From: JBOFOR01 sp051659545
Lineage (GTDB): Bacteria; Bacillota; Clostridia; Peptostreptococcales; Peptostreptococcaceae
Assembly (NCBI RefSeq): GCF_051659545.1
Contig: NZ_JBOFOR010000272.1
Span: 1 to 40,223, forward strand
Length of the DNA: 40,223 bases
Reading direction: 5' to 3'
This document shows positions 1 through 6,428 of this stretch, piece after piece. The notes beneath the pieces are model-generated. The model was not told the DNA's origin. It was given only the letters and a program-made list of their open reading frames with translations, and did not search any database. The position numbers were made by a program, and so were the translations under genes. Position 1 is the stretch's first letter, and each line of letters opens with the position of its first letter.

Positions 1-139
1 CTCAGGAACAAGTACAGCATCTAGCTACAACTACAGGACTTAGTGAGGTTGCTATCAAGAATAAATTAGACGGAATGCAAATATCTATTTGTGAGCAAAC
101 ATCTGCACTGAAAGATTCGATATACAATTCCTCTACTGC
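1..139. repeat. Terminal overlap, left copy (circular closure)
   Basis: Identical base for base to 40085-40223. The reading frame of the gene that enters at the left edge continues exactly from the right edge. This indicates a circular or circularly permuted molecule assembled with a 139-base overlap, not a biological terminal repeat with its own boundary signals. Confidence 0.95.
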
Positions 140-878
140 AAATGCAATGGGGCAAAATGCACTTGGTGAAAAAATGACTGGTGTTGGGTATAGAGTAGAA
201 TCAAATTCTAAAGATATAGAAAAAACAATTCTAGTAGATGGTGGACTAACTAGAAAAAATGACGATGACAACTCAAATAGAAATCTAGGAGTGACAACAA
301 CAGGATTTCACAATATTGACAAATCTTTGTGTCATTTAGAAAGCAATTTAACTGGGCAAAATTCTGCACATGACTCAAAAATGAGTGCTGAACATTGCGA
401 GATTAAGGGCTTAATCAAAGATGTTAAGTACGATATCACAAAAGAACTCGAAGCAAAAGGTAATACTATAATTGCTCACGCTACTCACAATCATAATGAG
501 TCAATGGCAAAAATGGACCGCATCCAAACCGAGAATCTCTTGCAAAACAAAAATGATCAATTGAGAGAGCAAGATAGACAAATTGACGCATTAAAAACAG
601 CAACTCAACTCTCACAATACAACGATTTGAAAGAAGGGCAAAAACAAATAGAATGTGAAAGAAAAAGATTGGCTGACAATGAGATCTTGTCTCACAATAT
701 CAACATTGGAAACAAGACTGCTATTGGTGACAACAATTTTAACAATCGTATGGCTGTAATGGAAAGATCTATAGCAGATCTAACGCTAATTTTGAATAAT
801 TTCTTCTCAAACAATAAGTTTATCGGCAATAGTCTTTCTATTGGTGGTAGAAACAATGATACAGGTATAGGCAACTAA
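3..878 (+). CDS. Gly/Asn-rich coiled-coil phage protein, 3' part (starts at 39934 across the junction)
   Basis: This is the C-terminal part of one gene that begins at 39934 (alternative 39874) and wraps through the circular junction; frame 3 is open from the first codon and ends at 878. The protein is about 340 residues. Its N terminus has a Gly/Asn-rich hydrophobic stretch (GFGGNNFLGLLIALGL), followed by long polar, probably helical segments (for example around LREQDRQIDALK) and a Gly/Asn-rich end (SIGGRNNDTGIGN). I do not recognise a family. A short Gly-rich hydrophobic head with a coiled tail resembles small phage structural or scaffold-like proteins, which is inference only. The next gene at 922 has its own ribosome binding site and is probably co-transcribed. 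Confidence 0.85.
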   Translation, partial: QEQVQHLATTTGLSEVAIKNKLDGMQISICEQTSALKDSIYNSSTANAMGQNALGEKMTGVGYRVESNSKDIEKTILVDGGLTRKNDDDNSNRNLGVTTTGFHNIDKSLCHLESNLTGQNSAHDSKMSAEHCEIKGLIKDVKYDITKELEAKGNTIIAHATHNHNESMAKMDRIQTENLLQNKNDQLREQDRQIDALKTATQLSQYNDLKEGQKQIECERKRLADNEILSHNINIGNKTAIGDNNFNNRMAVMERSIADLTLILNNFFSNNKFIGNSLSIGGRNNDTGIGN

Positions 879-921
879 CTGAATTGTTGCTAATAATTAT
901 TAATTTTTTATAGGTGAAAAT

Positions 922-1242
922 ATGAATTTCATAAAAGAGAAATATGCAAAAACTTCTACAGGAAAAAAATTGTATGCTGAAGAAGACATAGAAGAAGACA
1001 TAGAAGCAAGATCCAGCGAAGGCACGGTGACGCGTACTGATTCTGTAGATATTATATCCTCAGGTGAGGCAGATATAGTAGAGTCAGCATATTCGACGCT
1101 TGGAGAAATTAAAACTTACAACATGGTAAAAAAAGTCTCAGCTGATGGGCATTCTTGCAAAATCACTTACAACGCAAGCTTTCCTATCACTCACACAATA
1201 ACAGCTACTGTATCTACTAGCGACCCAATAATCGAGGGATAG
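922..1242 (+). CDS. Unknown 106-aa protein, paralogue-like to the next gene
   Basis: Unrecognised protein with a good ribosome binding site (AGGTGA, 6 bases before ATG). The N-terminal third is charged (EEDIEEDIEARSSEG) and the C-terminal half is beta-rich and Thr-rich (KITYNASFPITHTITATVST). The C-terminal half resembles the protein encoded at 1294-1605 in pattern: an Asp-Ile-Val start, a Gly-x-x-Cys turn, then alternating Thr/Ile strands. The two may be diverged tandem paralogues. Both follow the Gly/Asn-rich protein gene, so they could belong to the same structure; this is inference. Confidence 0.75.
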   Translation: MNFIKEKYAKTSTGKKLYAEEDIEEDIEARSSEGTVTRTDSVDIISSGEADIVESAYSTLGEIKTYNMVKKVSADGHSCKITYNASFPITHTITATVSTSDPIIEG

Positions 1243-1272
1243 ATCAATTTCTAAAAGTTACAATTGTTACAA

Positions 1273-1289
1273 CCCCCGTCCTACGGGGG
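1273..1289 (+). promoter_or_regulatory. G/C hairpin just before the 1294 start
   Basis: CCCCCGT, loop CCT, ACGGGGG: a perfect 7-bp stem in otherwise AT-rich sequence. It has no U tract, so it is not a standard terminator. The GGGGG of its 3' arm is also the only Shine-Dalgarno-like sequence for the ATG at 1294, so the hairpin could mask that site. Translation may instead begin at ATG 1309, which follows GAGGGGG closely. Confidence 0.5.
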
Positions 1290-1293
1290 CTAG

Positions 1294-1605
1294 ATGAATG
1301 AGGGGGTTATGAAAAATAATAATAATAATAATAACAATGAAATAAAGCACAAAATTGTGGACTTAATCACAAAGGATACCGATGATGAGATGATGGAAAC
1401 AAAAGAATGCACAGTCTCGTCAGAGGGGGATATAGTATTCTCACAGGAGTGCAAAAGCAAAATCAAAGATGTAGATATTACAAATGTACATAACGATATT
1501 TCAGAAAATGGGAAAAAATGCATTACAACATTTAACGTAATTACAACGTTTGTAATTACCATTACAACAAAAGACGAAGAATGCTCTATCAAATTTGTGA
1601 AGTGA
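1294..1605 (+). CDS. Unknown 103-aa protein with an Asn-repeat N terminus
   Basis: Unrecognised. ATG 1294 is the longest start; ATG 1309 is an alternative preceded by GAGGGGG. Residues 8-15 are consecutive Asn encoded by an AAT/AAC microsatellite (about 1314-1340), which may vary in length by slippage. The remainder has a Thr/Ile-rich beta pattern (TTFNVITTFVITITTK) similar to the 922-1242 product, suggesting tandem paralogues. It is followed at 1648 by a strong terminator, so it is probably the last gene of the transcript that crosses the junction. Confidence 0.7.
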   Translation: MNEGVMKNNNNNNNNEIKHKIVDLITKDTDDEMMETKECTVSSEGDIVFSQECKSKIKDVDITNVHNDISENGKKCITTFNVITTFVITITTKDEECSIKFVK

Positions 1606-1647
1606 TAGCAACTACCAAAGTGAAACCCTCGACAATATGGCGAGTGT

Positions 1648-1679
1648 AAGGTATTGCAGTGAATTGCAATACCTTTTTT
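1648..1679 (+). terminator. Strong rho-independent terminator
   Basis: AAGGTATTGCA, 6-base loop, TGCAATACCTT (perfect 11-bp stem) running straight into a T tract. It ends the transcript of the 39934-1605 genes; the next gene, at 1691, has its ribosome binding site just after it. Confidence 0.85.
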
Positions 1680-1690
1680 GAGAGGAATTT

Positions 1691-1906
1691 ATGGAAAATA
1701 AAAAACTGATAATTGAAAAAACTATAAATTATATGTTCAACCTTCTGAAGAATTCCGAAGATTTAAAATTAGATTGGACTGAAATCAATGTGGATGAGTT
1801 AGCAACAGAGCTAAACACAATACTGAAAAATTTCAGCACATCAGAATCATTTATAAAATTTAGAGGTGATTGTCACACTGCGATATTTAAATTTTTAGAC
1901 AAATAA
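1691..1906 (+). CDS. Unknown 71-aa helical protein
   Basis: Small, mostly helical, charged protein with no recognised domain. It has a clear ribosome binding site (GAGAGGA, about 5 bases before ATG). It lies directly after the 1648-1679 terminator, so it needs read-through or its own weak promoter. The end of the gene overlaps the -35 of the promoter that drives the next gene. Confidence 0.65.
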   Translation: MENKKLIIEKTINYMFNLLKNSEDLKLDWTEINVDELATELNTILKNFSTSESFIKFRGDCHTAIFKFLDK

Positions 1907-1925
1907 TTATTAATTGTGATATAAT
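1896..1925 (+). promoter_or_regulatory. Promoter for the 1932 gene, predicted leaderless mRNA
   Basis: TAGACA (1896-1901), 18-base spacer, TATAAT (1920-1925) with an extended -10 TG. The expected transcription start, about 7 bases after the -10, falls on or next to the ATG at 1932. That ATG has no Shine-Dalgarno sequence in front of it. Confidence 0.55.
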
Positions 1926-1931
1926 TAATAT

Positions 1932-2159
1932 ATGGAAAAAATATTAGCAATATTAGTATATATAGGTGAGGTTGGCATATATTTAGCACCTATAATATAC
2001 ATAGTGAAAATATACTTTAAAAAAAGAGCTATGGAAGCAAAAAAATTACTCGATATGCAAAATGCTTTGTATTACATCTCCAATTTAGAAGGTGAAAATA
2101 ATATAGAGAATCACGATGCAAGTGAAGAGACTGTGAGTGATTGTGAGGAATGTGAATAG
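1932..2159 (+). CDS. Small membrane protein with an acidic Cys-containing tail
   Basis: 75 residues. Residues 2-29 are strongly hydrophobic (one long or two short membrane segments), followed by a basic stop (FKKRAMEAKK), a short helical segment and an acidic C terminus ending CEECE. Family not recognised. Size, topology and lack of another lysis candidate make a holin-like role conceivable but unsupported. The start lies at the predicted transcription start, suggesting a leaderless message. It faces the oppositely oriented gene ending at 2161. Confidence 0.65.
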   Translation: MEKILAILVYIGEVGIYLAPIIYIVKIYFKKRAMEAKKLLDMQNALYYISNLEGENNIENHDASEETVSDCEECE

Positions 2160-2160
2160 T

Positions 2161-2559
2161 TCACAAATTCTTAACTAGTTTACAAACTTCAAGCAAATAA
2201 AGTTCATAAGAATAATCCAAAGTACTTACAGGAGGGTTATAGCTGTAAAATTCCAAGGTTATTTTTTTTCGTGTCTTTTTGTTACTTTGATCGATGTTTT
2301 GTAAATGCCATTTTGGACGTGCTACCTTGTATCTTTCGGCAATATTGCTAGAGACATTGCTCAACCTAAGTGTAATATCCATTTTAGTGACTGAATAGGG
2401 TTTAAACAGTCTTGTAGCAGTGATTTTCACAACTCTAGTAGCTTCACATGGGTCACCTAAATTGACAATAATATTCTCACGATTCACTCTCTGCATTAAG
2501 AGAGATTCTTTCACTTTTTTGTACAAGAGAGATATGCAACACAAGAATAATTTTGCCAT
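2161..2559 (-). CDS. Unknown 132-aa protein
   Basis: Unrecognised. The N terminus (MAKLFLCCISLLYKKVK) is hydrophobic with two cysteines and could be a signal or anchor segment; a later start at Met23 would remove it. The body is basic with beta-like segments. A possible promoter on this strand (TATAAT at 2589-2594, complement) lies about 30 bases upstream. The gene is convergent with 1932-2159, with no gap and no obvious terminator between them. Confidence 0.6.
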   Translation of the reverse strand: MAKLFLCCISLLYKKVKESLLMQRVNRENIIVNLGDPCEATRVVKITATRLFKPYSVTKMDITLRLSNVSSNIAERYKVARPKWHLQNIDQSNKKTRKKITLEFYSYNPPVSTLDYSYELYLLEVCKLVKNL

Positions 2560-2629
2560 AACGCGTTATCTTAAAATAATTTACAACGATTATATGGTTT
2601 TTTTTCAGAAATATCTATTTTGATATAGA

Positions 2630-2658
2630 GACCCCATGTATTTCGATATAATGGGGTC
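2630..2658. promoter_or_regulatory. Inverted repeat upstream of the 2559 gene
   Basis: GACCCCAT and ATGGGGTC (perfect 8 bp) around a 13-base loop that contains GATATA. It lacks a T tract on either strand. Its position between the 72-aa ORF and the promoter of the 2161-2559 gene suggests an operator or a weak terminator. Confidence 0.4.
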
Positions 2659-2696
2659 GAGTAGTGTTAAACTTGACTATCACTATGCACGCAGTC

Positions 2697-2915
2697 TCAC
2701 AAAATAGAGTGAGAAATCCTATTTGTAATAGTGGTATTAGATGGGTAGTGTAGTGTAGGTGATGGGTCGCTAAGACTTTCAGTAGACGAAGTTTTTGAGA
2801 TGCCACCTGAAAATATACCTAATTTCACGGCAAAGTGTTTTGTCTTACTGTTTGTCTTTGACACTAACTTGTCCTTTTTGTGGTCAGAGTCCAATTCCTC
2901 GGCACTAATAGACAT
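2697..2915 (-). CDS. Unknown 72-aa ORF; probable -1 frameshift extension of the 2951-3463 gene
   Basis: Ser/Thr/Lys-rich with no recognised domain. Upstream of its ATG the same frame remains open back to the A10 tract at 2955-2964 of the preceding gene, reading KLENRVSHGKRIRAM before the nominal start. A -1 slip there would fuse the two genes into one protein of about 255 residues. As a free-standing gene it has only a weak ribosome binding site. The alternative is a single-base indel in the A tract, biological or from sequencing. Confidence 0.5.
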   Translation of the reverse strand: MSISAEELDSDHKKDKLVSKTNSKTKHFAVKLGIFSGGISKTSSTESLSDPSPTLHYPSNTTITNRISHSIL

Positions 2916-2950
2916 TGCTCTTATTCTTTTTCCGTGCGAGACTCTATTTT

Positions 2951-3463
2951 CTAATTTTTTTTTTCCATTTCGATTTGGAAATCTGAAGGTTCTACGCTAT
3001 TTAGTTGCTTTTGCAGATAACAATCTAGATTCCTGAATGCTAACTGGGTCTCTTTAAATGCTTTTATTGCGTCTTCTATAAATGGACATTCTTTTTGTAA
3101 TTTTTGTACCGCCATCACATCATCATAAAAGTTAGGATCCGAATCTTCCCTTCTTTGTTTGTTAACTCTGATCCAATCTCGATACCCATTACCATAGACT
3201 GCTAGATAAGGTCTCACCTGAGTATCTATCATGACCTCTATGTCTGTAATCAATTTTGCAATAACAGAATCATTTTTGTAAGGATACAAAATTTTCTGCT
3301 GATTTCTAATCAAGTCTAGAGTATTAAAAATGGATGTATTACAATTCTGCAACAAGTCGTTATCATCCCACGGAACGGTCGCTTTAGTAGTTCTCAATTG
3401 AGCTTTGACAGAGCAACACAATTCACTGATGATCTCTTTTCTCTTTTTGATATCTATTTCCAT
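2951..3463 (-). CDS. Unknown 170-aa helical protein ending at a poly-A slip site
   Basis: Charged, largely helical protein with a central segment YLAVYGNGYRDWIRVNKQRR; no family recognised. It is transcribed leftward from the intergenic region shared with the rightward replication gene at 3657, with an extended -10 (TGCTATAAT, complement of 3499-3507). Its last codons (GAA AAA AAA AAT TAG) contain A10, which fits the A-AAA-AAA slippery pattern, and the -1 frame is open into the 72-aa ORF downstream. Early expression and regulatory function are plausible from position only. Confidence 0.75.
   Translation of the reverse strand: MEIDIKKRKEIISELCCSVKAQLRTTKATVPWDDNDLLQNCNTSIFNTLDLIRNQQKILYPYKNDSVIAKLITDIEVMIDTQVRPYLAVYGNGYRDWIRVNKQRREDSDPNFYDDVMAVQKLQKECPFIEDAIKAFKETQLAFRNLDCYLQKQLNSVEPSDFQIEMEKKN
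2955..2964 (-). other. A10 slippery tract, candidate -1 frameshift site
   Basis: Ten consecutive A on the coding (-) strand, read as GAA AAA AAA AAT TAG. Stepping back one base gives AAA TTA GAA AAT and an open frame of about 85 more codons ending at 2697. Confidence 0.5.
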
Positions 3464-3498
3464 TGTTGGTAATTAAAAAAAACAAGATTTGTATGTGA

Positions 3499-3507
3499 AT
3501 TATAGCA
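3499..3507 (-). promoter_or_regulatory. Promoter for the leftward 2161-3463 genes
   Basis: On the - strand this reads TGCTATAAT, a perfect -10 with the extended TGn element that recurs throughout this genome. There is no good -35. It is located 36 bases before the ATG at 3463. Confidence 0.55.
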
Positions 3508-3567
3508 TTTTGTGAGTAGATTTTTTAAGAAGAATCTAGAAATTTAGAATTTGCAAAAGTGGAAAAT

Positions 3568-3600
3568 AAATGTTATAAAAAAAACTCTTTTATAACATTT
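3568..3600 (+). promoter_or_regulatory. Long leader hairpin upstream of the 533-aa gene
   Basis: AAATGTTATAAAA, 7-base loop, TTTTATAACATTT: a perfect 13-bp stem, extendable with one bulge by A/T pairs. It lies in the divergent intergenic region, about 57 bases before ATG 3657. It could be an operator or a 5' mRNA hairpin; no G/C base or T tract typical of a terminator is present. Confidence 0.5.
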
Positions 3601-3656
3601 TATTCTCTCTTACCGTTTTAACTTGCTGGTCAAAAACAATAAGAACTTAAAACACT

Positions 3657-5258
3657 ATGAGTAAATATAGTAACACAGCTTACAAAGATAAGCAAGCAAA
3701 AAAAACAAAAAAAAATAAGCCAACAGTAGAGGCGTGTGCAAACTGCATTGGAAAGATAACTTTACATCAAAAAATTACTCCAATTACCCCTGAATTCTTA
3801 AGGATTATGATGTGCAGGGAAAAATTGTACAGTCAGAGTCAGTATCACAAAATCAGCAAAGAAGTGAAAGATATCTTAGGAAGAGGTGGGTTTACAGTGA
3901 TAAGGATGCTGAGGGTAGACAAAAGCAAGGTAAGCGAATGGTGGAGCTGTGTAGTCTATACACATTATATATATGAATGGTTCGCATCACTAGATCAAGA
4001 GAGATTCGTGAACTATATAAATAGCAAAGAAAAATACAAAAAGATGTACGACGAAAAAGGTCTTGACGAAGAACTGTTATTTTTAATATTTAGAAATAGA
4101 TTTTTTAAATGGGTTGATAGGGATGGTGAAACAAAGAAATCAACCCACAAGTGTATGATTGCAGTTCACACTATGAGGAAGAAAATCCATCACACAATCA
4201 ACAAACAGATGAGAGAAAACTTAGATTTGCAAAAAATCCTTGATATTAACAATAGTGAAAAAAAAAGTAAAAATGTAAACAACATTGATAAGAATGATAA
4301 AAAGTTTGCATTTACAGGTCACTATTACCATAAGAAATTTTCTGAATTTTTAGATCAAGAATATGAAAAATTAATAGGAAAAGGAATTTTCAAATTTCCA
4401 AGTGTTGAGGAATCTCAAGAGATTTTTAACAAAATTTATCAAAAAGAAGCTCAAGAGGATATAGATTTCAGAAATTTTGTTAGTAAAGAAAAAGAAAAAT
4501 TAATAGGAAAAGGAATTTTCAAATTTCCAAGTGTTGAGGAATTCAAAGAGATTTTTGATATTAACAATAGTGAAAAAAAAAGTAAAAATGTAAACAACAT
4601 TGATAAGAATAAAAACAATAACAATAACATCGGAGGTCTAATAAGCAATTTAGTTCCTACATTTTTTAAAAAAATAAGTAAAACCCTGATGTTCTATAAA
4701 GAAACCATTTTAAATTCAAACAGGAATCTTAAAAAGAAACGAATAACCTATTTAGGAGGATATTTTTGGGGAAGGTACAAGGTAAGTGAGACATTTAAAA
4801 TTACAAGGAAGAAGTGCAATGAGTACAAACAGTCTACCAACTACGAAGCCGTAAAATTAAAGCAGGTCAGTAAGGCTGTCAAAGTATTAGAAATATGGTG
4901 TGAGTGTGAGAATATACAGGTAAAAGAACGATATTTGCATAAATGCAAGGATGGAAGAGAGATATGGATACTACGTCCCTGTTCTAGTAAGAATGTTGAC
5001 ACTTCAATGAAGGCAAAGAGATATATTTTTAAAATGCTAGCACTAATCTTTAGAAGCTATAGAAAGGAATTTTGGGAACTTCTAGAGTATCTAGGAGTAG
5101 AAAGAATCAAAACAATTAGAAACAGAATATCTAGAGATTTTACACAAAATGTAAGCAAAGAAGATTGGTACAAGATGATAATGAAAGTGTATCATTATCT
5201 GATTTACAGAGTGGACGAACACGTGCCAACTACCAACCCATTCAATGTGTACTATTGA
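3657..5258 (+). CDS. Unknown 533-aa protein, first gene of the replication block
   Basis: Large basic protein not assignable to a family by eye. The N-terminal part (to about residue 190) and the C-terminal part (from about 360, YLGGYFWGRYKVSE to the end) look like folded domains. They are joined by a Lys/Asn-rich linker that contains two internal duplications (EKLIGKGIFKFPSVEE twice; DINNSEKKSKNVNNIDKN twice). It begins the rightward block that continues with a 309-aa protein, DnaB and a DciA-like protein, so a replication role such as initiator or primase-like factor is a reasonable guess, not shown. No convincing ribosome binding site precedes ATG 3657. Confidence 0.8.
   Translation: MSKYSNTAYKDKQAKKTKKNKPTVEACANCIGKITLHQKITPITPEFLRIMMCREKLYSQSQYHKISKEVKDILGRGGFTVIRMLRVDKSKVSEWWSCVVYTHYIYEWFASLDQERFVNYINSKEKYKKMYDEKGLDEELLFLIFRNRFFKWVDRDGETKKSTHKCMIAVHTMRKKIHHTINKQMRENLDLQKILDINNSEKKSKNVNNIDKNDKKFAFTGHYYHKKFSEFLDQEYEKLIGKGIFKFPSVEESQEIFNKIYQKEAQEDIDFRNFVSKEKEKLIGKGIFKFPSVEEFKEIFDINNSEKKSKNVNNIDKNKNNNNNIGGLISNLVPTFFKKISKTLMFYKETILNSNRNLKKKRITYLGGYFWGRYKVSETFKITRKKCNEYKQSTNYEAVKLKQVSKAVKVLEIWCECENIQVKERYLHKCKDGREIWILRPCSSKNVDTSMKAKRYIFKMLALIFRSYRKEFWELLEYLGVERIKTIRNRISRDFTQNVSKEDWYKMIMKVYHYLIYRVDEHVPTTNPFNVYY
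4242..4295 (+). repeat. 54-bp coding repeat, copy 1 (copy 2 at 4557-4610)
   Basis: Two identical 54-bp copies 315 bases apart within the 533-aa gene, each encoding a Ser/Lys/Asn linker beginning DINNSEKKSK. Because the copies match at DNA level, the duplication looks recent or homogenised. Confidence 0.85.
4365..4412 (+). repeat. 48-bp coding repeat, copy 1 (copy 2 at 4494-4541)
   Basis: Second internal duplication of the same gene: both copies encode EKLIGKGIFKFPSVEE with identical DNA, offset by 129 bases (43 codons), so the frame is kept. Confidence 0.85.
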
Positions 5259-5278
5259 ACTATTGAACTATTGAAGTT

Positions 5279-5315
5279 TTATTAATAATAGTTCATAATT
5301 AAAGATTATTAATAA
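5279..5315 (+). promoter_or_regulatory. Hairpin between the 533-aa and 309-aa genes
   Basis: TTATTAATAAT, 15-base loop, ATTATTAATAA: a perfect 11-bp, entirely A/T stem ending 11 bases before ATG 5327. Three tandem copies of CTATTGAA sit just before it, over the end of the upstream gene. It may modulate translation of the 309-aa gene. Confidence 0.4.
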
Positions 5316-5326
5316 TAAGAAGCAAT

Positions 5327-6256
5327 ATGGATTTTTCAATAGATCTACAAGTATTACCTGAAGTTTTGGAAGATAGCATTCCAAGATTAATCGAAGGTAT
5401 GGAAGAAAAAGAAAATTTGTTTAGACTTTTGAAGATTGAAAGTACAGAAAATGACGAAAAATCTAGATGGATTTTGGCAGGGAAATCAGAAGAAGGGAAG
5501 AATGTTTGGGCAGAAAAACAAAATATAGACAATACACTACCCTTAGAAAAAAAGAGATTGGTAAATTTTATAAGATATCTTGATGGAGATATCGAAGAAT
5601 TAATAGCAAAATATCCTAGGACTGCAAGTGAGTTAGTAGAGCAGTATTGCAAGGAAAAATATATAGTAAAAAATAATAATTTAGACAAAAGAGAAATCTT
5701 AAGGAAACATTTTCACAGGGATGTGGCACCTATAGTTCTCACAGAGATAGTTAGAGATGTTCAAGAAGCTAGGGATCTAGTAATAGACAGACATTACAAA
5801 GAAAAATTATCAGAAAGCTATGAAGTAAAGATAAAGAAAGCTCCTTGGAGAGAAGAGTATATAAGGGAAGAGGATGCTTTGGAGATAAGAGAAATTATAG
5901 AAAGAATAGCCTTTAAATGGACTTACAAGTCGTCAGACAAGATAAAAAACAAAGCTAAATGGAACTACAATATGAAGACAGCTTTGTCAAAAAACGGATT
6001 TAGAATAAAAAAAGTGTTAAATCTGAAAGGATTTCCGATTTATGACTATGATTCGATAAAAAAAGATAGTGAAGATATTGATTATCCATCCCTATACAAA
6101 GAAGAGCTTAGGTACAAGAGAGCAATAGATTTGAAAAAAGCAACTAACTACGATGATTCGCATATATATTTCAGTGACGAGAATGTCTCACTCTATATGA
6201 AAGAATATCACCCAGAAATATTTTTCAAGCATGAACACGAAAAGATATTCTACTGA
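5327..6256 (+). CDS. Unknown 309-aa protein of the replication block
   Basis: Highly charged (Lys/Glu/Asp-rich) protein with predicted helical segments and no motif I recognise. It lies between the 533-aa protein and DnaB on the same strand, 68 bases after the former, with a weak AAGAAG ribosome binding site. The DnaB gene downstream has its own promoter and leader, so this gene probably ends the upstream unit. Replication accessory protein is the best guess from position. Confidence 0.75.
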   Translation: MDFSIDLQVLPEVLEDSIPRLIEGMEEKENLFRLLKIESTENDEKSRWILAGKSEEGKNVWAEKQNIDNTLPLEKKRLVNFIRYLDGDIEELIAKYPRTASELVEQYCKEKYIVKNNNLDKREILRKHFHRDVAPIVLTEIVRDVQEARDLVIDRHYKEKLSESYEVKIKKAPWREEYIREEDALEIREIIERIAFKWTYKSSDKIKNKAKWNYNMKTALSKNGFRIKKVLNLKGFPIYDYDSIKKDSEDIDYPSLYKEELRYKRAIDLKKATNYDDSHIYFSDENVSLYMKEYHPEIFFKHEHEKIFY

Positions 6257-6287
6257 ATAATTAATTGATAATTTAAGCTTAAGAAGC

Positions 6288-6412
6288 TATACTTAAGAAA
6301 ATGAAAGAGAAAGTTCGAACTTAGACAGGAACAACTTCCTCCTTACCATAGGATTATACAGTTTATTAATTTGAATTACAAATTAATTTTTGATTCTTTC
6401 TTTCCTTTCATT
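6288..6412 (+). ncRNA. Structured 5' leader of dnaB with its promoter (leader C)
   Basis: TATACT (6288-6293) predicts a start near 6300. From exactly there AATGAAAG-AGAAAG (6300-6313) can pair with CTTTCT...CTTTCATT (6396-6412), with a 3-base bulge, enclosing the leader. Internal elements include AGGAA/TTCCT and a perfect 9-bp hairpin ATTAATTTG/CAAATTAAT (6365-6387). The local palindrome AAGTTCGAACTT (6311-6322) competes for the last bases of the 5' arm. The 3' arm ends 16 or 28 bases before the candidate dnaB starts. Confidence 0.5.
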
Positions 6413-6428
6413 GATTTTTATTTATATT

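Noticed and set aside
1..139. Biological direct terminal repeat
   Set aside because: An exact 139-base overlap in the middle of a gene, with no flanking signals, is better explained by assembly of a circular or permuted genome.
3657..5258. Reverse transcriptase or retroelement to explain the paired repeats and fibre modules
   Set aside because: No YxDD-type motif or RT domain order is visible in this or any other long ORF.
6390..6428. Upstream in-frame start of dnaB at 6390
   Set aside because: It lies within the closing stem of the leader, has no ribosome binding site, and adds a hydrophobic stretch unlike DnaB N termini.
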